From assembly GCA_963573305.1 (NCBI GenBank), contig OY754338.1, positions 47,023,531 through 47,087,530 on the forward strand: 64,000 nucleotides of DNA, in the 5' to 3' direction. The notes beneath the pieces were generated by a model. That model was not told the DNA's origin and did no database searches. It worked only from the letters and a program-made list of their open reading frames with translations. Shown here piece after piece: positions 35,601-44,600 of this stretch (position 1 is the first letter of the stretch; the number at the start of each line of letters is the position of its first letter). Origin of the DNA: Pyrrhosoma nymphula. Its lineage: Eukaryota; Arthropoda; Insecta; Odonata; Coenagrionidae. The position numbers and the translations under genes were made by a program.

Positions 35601-38600
35601 TGTGGTGGAACTTGTTCATGACGAAAGAAGAATTGGGTAAAAAAAAGGCTTGATAATGATGTAAAACACTGAAAACAGTCACATAAAATATTAATCAAGT
35701 GGAAAATTGAAAAAAGTTCTTATGTCAAATACCCATGTTTTAAATTGGCTTAAACCTCATGGGTTCCACATAAGTTTGGGTACCTGGTGGCATCATTTGC
35801 ATGGTACATCATCACAATATCTTGTTCCTTTAAAACCTAAAAAAATATTCATATTGAATGATAATGCCTGGGTAGCATAATCGATTAAGGGCCCAGCATG
35901 AAATTGGGAACTTCATGTTTGAATCCCAGTCTAGGAAATTTATTTTTTCACTGCGAATTTTAAAACTTTCACCATAGGAGGCAATGCCCAATTGAGTTTC
36001 ATCTACACATTACAATCATCAGTTTGATGACTGTTGATGATAATGAAACAAAAATATAGACATCTTTGCAAAAAATAATATAAAACACAAAATATATCTG
36101 AACCAATAATATATACATAAATTATTAATACATGAACCAATAAAAATATCATATCAGCTCCTGAACAAATGTGTGTGACCTGCTGTAAAACTACATTCAT
36201 AGAATGTAATCAATTTAAAGAAAGTATGTACTTCACTAACAAGGATTCGATTAAATCTCAGATCCCATAATTTATGCTTCAGCAACCCCAACAAGTAAAT
36301 TATGAATTAACTTATAAATAAGCCAAATGATGTGCTCTTTAGGGATTTCAGAGGTTAAATATCAATACTAACAACAGAATAAGCCACTCCCGGGACTCTC
36401 CCACCATTAAGACAGACACCACAAGCACTGTACACAGAAAATACTAAATATATATATGTACTTGTATTTATCAACTACACATCCCATTTGGGACATGACA
36501 CAATACCCTTATCCACAAATCCATAAGCTCTTGATTTTTAAAAAGAAATTTGTTGAAAATTAAAAGTAAAATGCGACCTAATTTCCTTTTCCAGAAAGAA
36601 ATATGATCATGGTCATAATAAAAATATTAAAACATTTACAACAAAGGAAAGAGGAGGTGAAATGAATTTAAGACAACACAACTTGGTGGAATTCCCTCAT
36701 ATTGAAAAAAAGCAGCAAAAATAACTGTCCACAGCAGTTACAGAGCATAGTGTAAATAAACTGTATTGGAATTTTACAAAGCTATTTTACTATCCTATTT
36801 ACTATGTACTATCTTTCGGGAGAGGAGGTGATGCTTTCTATAGTTAATAATTACATGCAGAGAGTTTTAAACTAATAAATATAACTGTTTCAGGCTGGAC
36901 CTGGTGGAAGCTGCCAACATTCATAATGAATAAAAACCACTTGGTAATCTTCCACAGATTTATTTCTATGGCACGGTGGGTTTCACCACTCTGTGGCATA
37001 ATCATGTGCCATAGAAATAAATCTGTGGAAGATTACATAGTGTTTTATATTCATTATGAATTTTAAACTAATCTTTAAACAATATTATAATTGAAACAAT
37101 GACAAAAAATACATGAAAATTGAATTGCATTTATAATGCCCAGAGAAAGGAAAATACAAACAATCCCCAGTTTCACCGTAACTTGAAACTTGAGCCTAGA
37201 AGAATGAAATTTATTCATTTATTACCAATATAGAGTTAAGCATTGACCAACAAAATAGTTTGCTATATGCATCAAGGCCATTAAAATTAGAATAATCCTC
37301 ACTAACTATCAGTCAAGAAGTTTAAGACTTAAAACTAAGACAGGTATTAGAATTAGCGACAACAACAGGACCATAGAACTAATAATGTTTCATAACACGT
37401 AGCAACTAGTGAACCAAGTTTGGTGACATAAATACCGTAAGGACTTATAAAATAATAGACCATGTTAAATGGCACATTGCTGCCAATTGCAAATGCAATG
37501 ATAATCACAACTTTGAGGTGGACGAGGGACACTGTAAGCAAGAAAAATCAACCACAAGTGGCGATTGTGTACCTAAGAAGAGGTTGGCAGTCAAATGGGA
37601 AAAATGGTCAGTTGCCACAGCGTGGCTTGGCTGCATCCACCTTTATAATAATAATAATAGTTTTATTTGTCCAAAGATCATATGTGACAGTGGAACACAA
37701 TAACATATATATACGACACGTCAGGAAAAATTAATCTCAAGTTTTCCTCACCTTGGCTCCTTGATTGCTTCACTCATTATGTCAATTATCCTTGATTTAG
37801 CATCAGTGGCTTTTAGGATTGTCTCCATTACTATTTTCAATGGCAGTCCGGGAATCTTCACATCTACTTGCAAGGCAGTAACACCTTTCTTAGTTCCTGC
37901 AAACTTGAAGTCCATATCTCCCATATAATCTTCTATTCCCTATCATGATGTAAAAACAATTGAAGAGACACAAATAAGAAAACACACAACCATAATGATG
38001 ATTCAAACAAAAAATACAAAGGTTCAGAAAAATAAAAGTTTTTTATCAACATAATTCAACATCACCATGACTATGAAATATAAGACATTTTCACATAAGC
38101 AAGTCGCCACTCCCGGTGGAAGCAGGGTTAAGTCCTCGCCTGCTAATCTGAGGGTCGGGGGTTCAAGACCCGCCTGGGTCGGTTTTTCGTATACATAGGG
38201 CATGGGTGTTTCTGTCAAGTTCTGGTAGTTCGGCCCCTGAGAAACCTGTTGGCAAGCCAGAGGCTTATCAGGATCACAGGGGCATACGGACCACCAAAAT
38301 CATCCGAGAGAGCAAAAAAATAAGCAGAGAGCCACGAATAAAGCTTTTTCTTCTCCAAAATCATCCTGAAGCAATTTGATAAATGATAGATTCTTTAAAA
38401 AAAATTTATAAGAGTAGTGGTGAAAGCTTCCATGGAGTGGTTTCTTCACATGGTGACTTTCAGAATAACTTCCACATTGTGTCATTTTTGTCGACAACAG
38501 TTTCGCGAGTGTTCCAGCTCGCTTCTTCAGGTCTGAAGGGCTCACGTTGTATTCTCATGCTGTCTACTGATATATGAAAAAGAAATTCAAGACTTTTTCA

Positions 38601-41600
38601 AGACTTTTCAAGACAAAAATTTTAAAATTCCTGACCAAAAAGGCTAACTTTTTAATGCATTATTGTGAAGGTCAATAGTTCCATTCGCAGTCCTGTATTA
38701 TCTCCACACTACTGTTGTGATCGTCCAGTACTATGCAACACCTATCATGTTCTTTAATCTTCTGTATACTAAATATTATATAAATATGTCTCTATTTATT
38801 TACATGTCCAATGTTAGTCACATTGCTTAACAACATTAAATATAAACTTTAAAAATTGCCTCTGTTTAAAAAAATGAGATTACCCTCTGAGAAATACCCT
38901 CTGAAACTTGCCTTTATTTCAACATCTACAAAACAACCCTGCAAGCCACTGCAAGGGTGCATGTCAGGGGTGTTAGGACACCAGTCATGAAAAAGATAGG
39001 GCTTTGGGATAAAGAATTGGAGGAGGGAAAAGATGAAAAGTAAAATTTGTTTTAATGAAGTCTTGTAGTGCCTCACTCTGCTTTTGCTATAATCACTAAT
39101 GATGTGTGGAAAGAAGGAATTTTTGTACCATTCTGTTCAGCTTTGTATAGTTCTTTATTTTCCCACTTCTAGAGATGCAGGAAGACAATTAGATATTATA
39201 TATTGTTTACCATAATTACATATATTGTATTCATTAAAAATAAGAAAACCACAATTAATATCTATTCAATTATTTATTTATTTTATTCATTACTTTTTGG
39301 CTATTTTGCAAATATTTTAGCCTGGTAATCATAATGATGAATAATATATTTTGTAATTTTTCAAGCACTATGAAAATGCCAAAAAGATGAGGTACGCAGT
39401 CACGCGCACAGGTTCACGCGCACGTTCAAAGATGTACACCAAACCCCTGGTGGTACATCTTTACAGCCGTGCACTTGATGGTATACCGCATCATTTGTGC
39501 ATTTTTTCAGTGATTGGAAAATTATCACAGTTAGTCGTTCTACAGCAACAATGTTGGGTTTATCCACACACAACCACCTTTCCTGTGCCACAATGTGGAC
39601 TTGAGACTAAAACACCATGTTTACATAACCGCCCCCAAAGTTTGTTTTGAATTATGATGGCTTAGGAGTAATCTGGGAGAAACTAACACAGATACTGGGG
39701 AAAATAGAAATAGACTGGCATGATAGGAGACTCATCCGAAACTTATAAATGGGACAGAGAGCTCAGGTAAGGGTAGCCGAGGGTGAATCAGGGTGGGCAA
39801 GGGTGCCCTTTGTCGCCTTTGATTTTTAATATCTATGCTGAGGAAATGGTAAGAGAGGCATGGGATGAGCTAGATGTGGGAATCAAAGTAGGAGGCCAGC
39901 TGATAAAGTCGGTTAGATTTGCGGACGACAATGTGTTTGTCAGTCGGTCATGCGGAAGGATTGCAAGCTTTAGTAGATGCATTGGAAAATCAGTGCGAGA
40001 AATACGGGATGAAGATTAATAATAAGAAAAAAAAAGTAATGAGATTCTCTAGGACAAAGAAAGTGAGACTGGTCACAAGAGTAGGAAGTCACAAACTAGA
40101 GTAAGTAGAACAATTTAATTACTATAAGATGGGTCCCCAAGAATATCACATTTTTACTAGCTCCCCCTTTTGAGATACGTGACCTTGAAAATGTGAAATT
40201 TTGAGTTTCCACCCAATTTGGGTTTGTTTTGGGGGGTAAAGGGGACTCAGGATCAATACAAAATATTTTTTATCTGATACATTTGTACCAAGAGTATTAA
40301 TCCCAAAAGAATCTGTTTTGATATCTGGTCCCCATTTTGAACGATTGGCCTTCAAAAAGTAAAATAAACAAATATTTTATGCGGAAAGTCAATGCCCTCG
40401 TTTATGGCTGAATATTTTTAAAATTTATTTTCTCTGGCATATTTTCAAAGAACAATGTTTTTAAAAAGTATGGTTGCTGTAACTTTAAAAACATGCAAAT
40501 AGTAGCAACAATTGCTAATGTCAAAAAGCGACATTTTTGTTCTGCCGACACATGCGATAATGCCCATATTTCGGATATGGTTTGCTCTAAAAATGTAACG
40601 AGAACTGATTTGTAATCTACATATATGTACCTATCTATATACAAAATATAAAAAAAATTAAAAATGTTTTGGCAACCACTTTTATTAAAATTGGTTGATT
40701 TATGGTGGAATTACCCAACCGTATTACCTTCATGGAGTAAACCGCCTGTGCACATAAATGAAAAACTTCCAGGAAATATCATTTACCCTGACCAGGACTC
40801 GACCCAGATCCCTCGGTATGGCACCAAGTGCATTAGCCAGTTAAGCTAAAGAGGCATTCTTCTCCCGAGTGGATTTTGTGAGCTTTAAAGGAAGATGATG
40901 TTCAAGACTGCTAGATATATAACTTTGCTCAGAACAAGACAACAAGAGATTTGGGGTAAGATCAAGGCAAATGTTTTTTTTTTGAGGCAAAGTTCTATCC
41001 TTTGGATGTTATCTCTGCATACAGCTCACCAAAATATCCGTTAATATTCTGTAATCTTCAATATGCTTGGAATCGTTTCCTTGATAGCGAGTCACAAGGC
41101 CCATTGCTACACCTGCAGCTGGTGATGATACAGGAACTCCTGCATCCATCAGAGCTAAGCTACCTCCACAAACTGATGCCATTGATGAAGAACCTTTGAA
41201 AATAAAAGTTCTTCTCATTCACATGTTTAAAACGCAAAACATCTAAAATGCAAACTCAGTTTTATAATGTCTGGCTAACTCAAACAGTAAGATGACCTAG
41301 CTTTTACATTTATAAAATGTTGACTGAGAGATCAGGTTTTGAAAGATACATTAGACTGTTTAGATGAGGTAATTGCTATTATGGGATAGCTTGTATCAGT
41401 ATGTATAGGTTATCATATCAAGCAAATGCGTAGCTGGGATTACATATGAACCAAGCCTGAGTGCTTGTTATAGAATAAAAATATCAAGACAACTCAAAGG
41501 AAAATCGAATACAAACCATTAGATTCCAGAACTTCTGATGTAAGCCTTATAGTGAAGGGAAAATCATCAGGAACAATTGCACGTAAACCTTTCTCAGCTA

Positions 41601-44600
41601 ATGCTCCATGGCCTAATTCTCGTCTCCCAATTGGTCCAACACGACCAACCTCTTTCACTGCATACGGTGGGAATTCATAGTGCAGAAAGAAGTTTTTCTC
41701 TTTCAAACCGCTACATGAAGAATAGAACTTAGTAATAATTGAAAGACCTAAAACAACTTTAGTTGATTAAACAAAAATAATTAGGTTTCATTCACTCTGA
41801 CTTATCTTTACATAGAAAACATTATTATTGTTACTCCAGCTAATCAATTCTCAGCCATTTGCAAAAAGTGCACTCGAAAATCATCAACACTTCACGTTAA
41901 AGCAAATTAAACCAAGCTGACCTTGTCAAGATTGAAACAGGGTCCATCCTAAGAGCTGAATCAGGGGAATCAAGGGCAACTGTACAAAACACTTGAGTCT
42001 GTCCCCTTTGAAATAATGAAGAACCATGCAGGGGCCTATATAAGTCTACTTCACAGGATATATTCCTCAGTTGGTCAAGTGTACGACCATCACACCTAGA
42101 AAAAATATCGAATTAATGTTTATGATGATTATTTTTTTACAGTAAAAAACTTCTTTAAGACAACGATGTGATGACTGAACACATATTTAAGATGGTAAGG
42201 AGTCATTATCACATGCATATTTGTAAATTTTATCAATGATTTGACTTCTCAACTTGAATAAAGAGTGACACTTGGATTATTCCATGATCCCTAGCCCGAA
42301 TAAATTTTCCAGGCTGAGAAGACGCATTTAAGTTCAGCATAACTTATAATTTAAGCAGCCATAGTCAATTAATCACACACTTGAAGATTTACAGTATGAA
42401 GTGAATAAAAATATATATTTAGGATTCAAGCACAAAAGTTAATTTTCTGCATTGTATTTAAATTTTGTATAAAAACAGAAATTTTTACTTAAAAAATACT
42501 TAAATCATTAATTAATTAAGCATACCTAATATTATCTTCAAAAATCATTGATCTAAATAACTCCCTGGTGATCTTATTAAAGCTATCATTTATGTCAGCA
42601 GCAGTAAATTTCTCCTGGAGTCCTTCAAGAACTTCATTTCGAATAGCAAAGACAGCTTCATCCCTTGAGAGTTTATCATGAGAAAAGTCCCTGAATATGG
42701 CACGTAATTTGGTTTCAACTTCACTTTTCACTGATGCCATAACACCTTCTGAAGATTCATCCTCATTCCCTTGACAAGTCAGAAGAGAAATTAAATTATT
42801 CAAGTAGCCAAGAAATAAAGTAGGAAATATTTTAATCACAGCCATAAGAGAACACAAATGTAAGCAAAATGCACATCCTTCAGTAAATCACGACACACAA
42901 AGAGTTAAATAATTGAAGGATTTGGTGCACTCCCACCAAACGAAGCTGATGAAGTCTTCTCAGATTACCTTCCCTCCATGTCAGGAAAGCAGCTACTGAC
43001 AATGTTTTGATGGTTGACTGCCAGAACTCTGCCAAAGTCAGTTGTCAAAATACTGGCAGCAGCCATTTTCCTGACCCAGTGGGGAGCCCAAAAAGATTTC
43101 ATCAGCAGTCAAAAAGTTCTTTAACCATTAAAAGCTGGAATTAAAATTCTCGCTGAAGGTGCTGCTGACTGGATTTTTTTTTTAAATTCAGCTTGATTGT
43201 AATTTCAATAATTAATTTTAGTTTATTAAAAATTTTACTTCAACAAACTTAACCAAGTGGTCCCTAAAGCTCTTATTCAGTAAACAGGACCCATTTTTTT
43301 GTGAGAAAAAAGTTCTCTTGAAGGGGATAACTGTTAAGGAAATAATTAAGGAATTAGCAAAAAATATTTTCTATCTAAGCTCAAAGGTAGCTCCGCAACT
43401 CTATGACACATAAATTCATACCCATCAGGCCATTCCCTTTTGGGGTGAGCATAAGTCACAGAGGGAATTACAAAAAGGACTTTCCTGCCCTTTGACCCAA
43501 TCTCACTTGTTCAAGTGCAGGCCTTACCCCAGTTCCTTACCTCCACCTGTTCTGGTGCCCACACTATATGCAACCCGTTTCTCGATCGTCTGCACTATCC
43601 AACCCCACCCAGAGCTAGTCGAGGGAATGAAGTACTGTCACACTAGCACAGTAATCTAAAGACAAATTTCCATCATTGATTAAACACAAATTTATTTTTA
43701 CACCCTGAAGTACATTTGGAGGGCTCCGTGTTAATGTGAGCCAAGTCCATCGAAGAGAATTTGAGGAAAAATAATTTTCAGGTCCATATATTCCTCCCGA
43801 AAATCAGTTGCACTCAGTGCTCTCAAGAACTGAGGCCATTTAGAGCATAGGTGTATCTGGAAGTGTCTGAAGGGGGGGTCACCACCGAGGACTATGGAAA
43901 AAAACCCATGACAAACAAGGGGATTAAAACGTAAAAATGATGTGTTCAACACATCATTTTTACATGTTTTTATCAATTGGGGTGGGAGGGGAAGGTTACC
44001 TCCACACCCCCCCCCCCCACCCACTGGATACACCTATGACATAAGAGGTAAACATTCAAACTTTGAACTTGGCTCTCTCTTGTACTAAAAAATATGGCCA
44101 TTCAATTCGGTTGTTAGTTAAGAAATGGAATAAATGGATTTAGGCCACTTTATCACTGAGCCCTCCATTTACGAACGTTATCGTCGTATATCGACGTTAC
44201 CTACCTTCTTGAATCTCAGATGGTGCTGCCGTACTCAGCTCTCTTTTACTACGTCCATATGTCTTCTGTAGCTGCTGAATAGAATTTATCACATTCTGAC
44301 ACTCACGCACACCTGTTTTTATAGCTTTCAAAAGATCCTGTTGAGCCACGATATTAGCAGATCCTTCTAGCATCACAACCAAGTTCTGCTTTGTCGCTGC
44401 AACCACTAAATCCAGTCCTGTTTTACTTTGAGATATTTCCCTTCTGGTGGGGTTCACAGTCACTTCGGCAGGACCATCAGCTTTTTCTCGCATGAGGCCA
44501 ACACGCACAGCACCAATTGGTCCATTCCATGGCACATCAGACAAGGCTAATGCAGCAGATGCTGCATTTATACTGGCAATAGCAGGGTCATTGGAACCAT

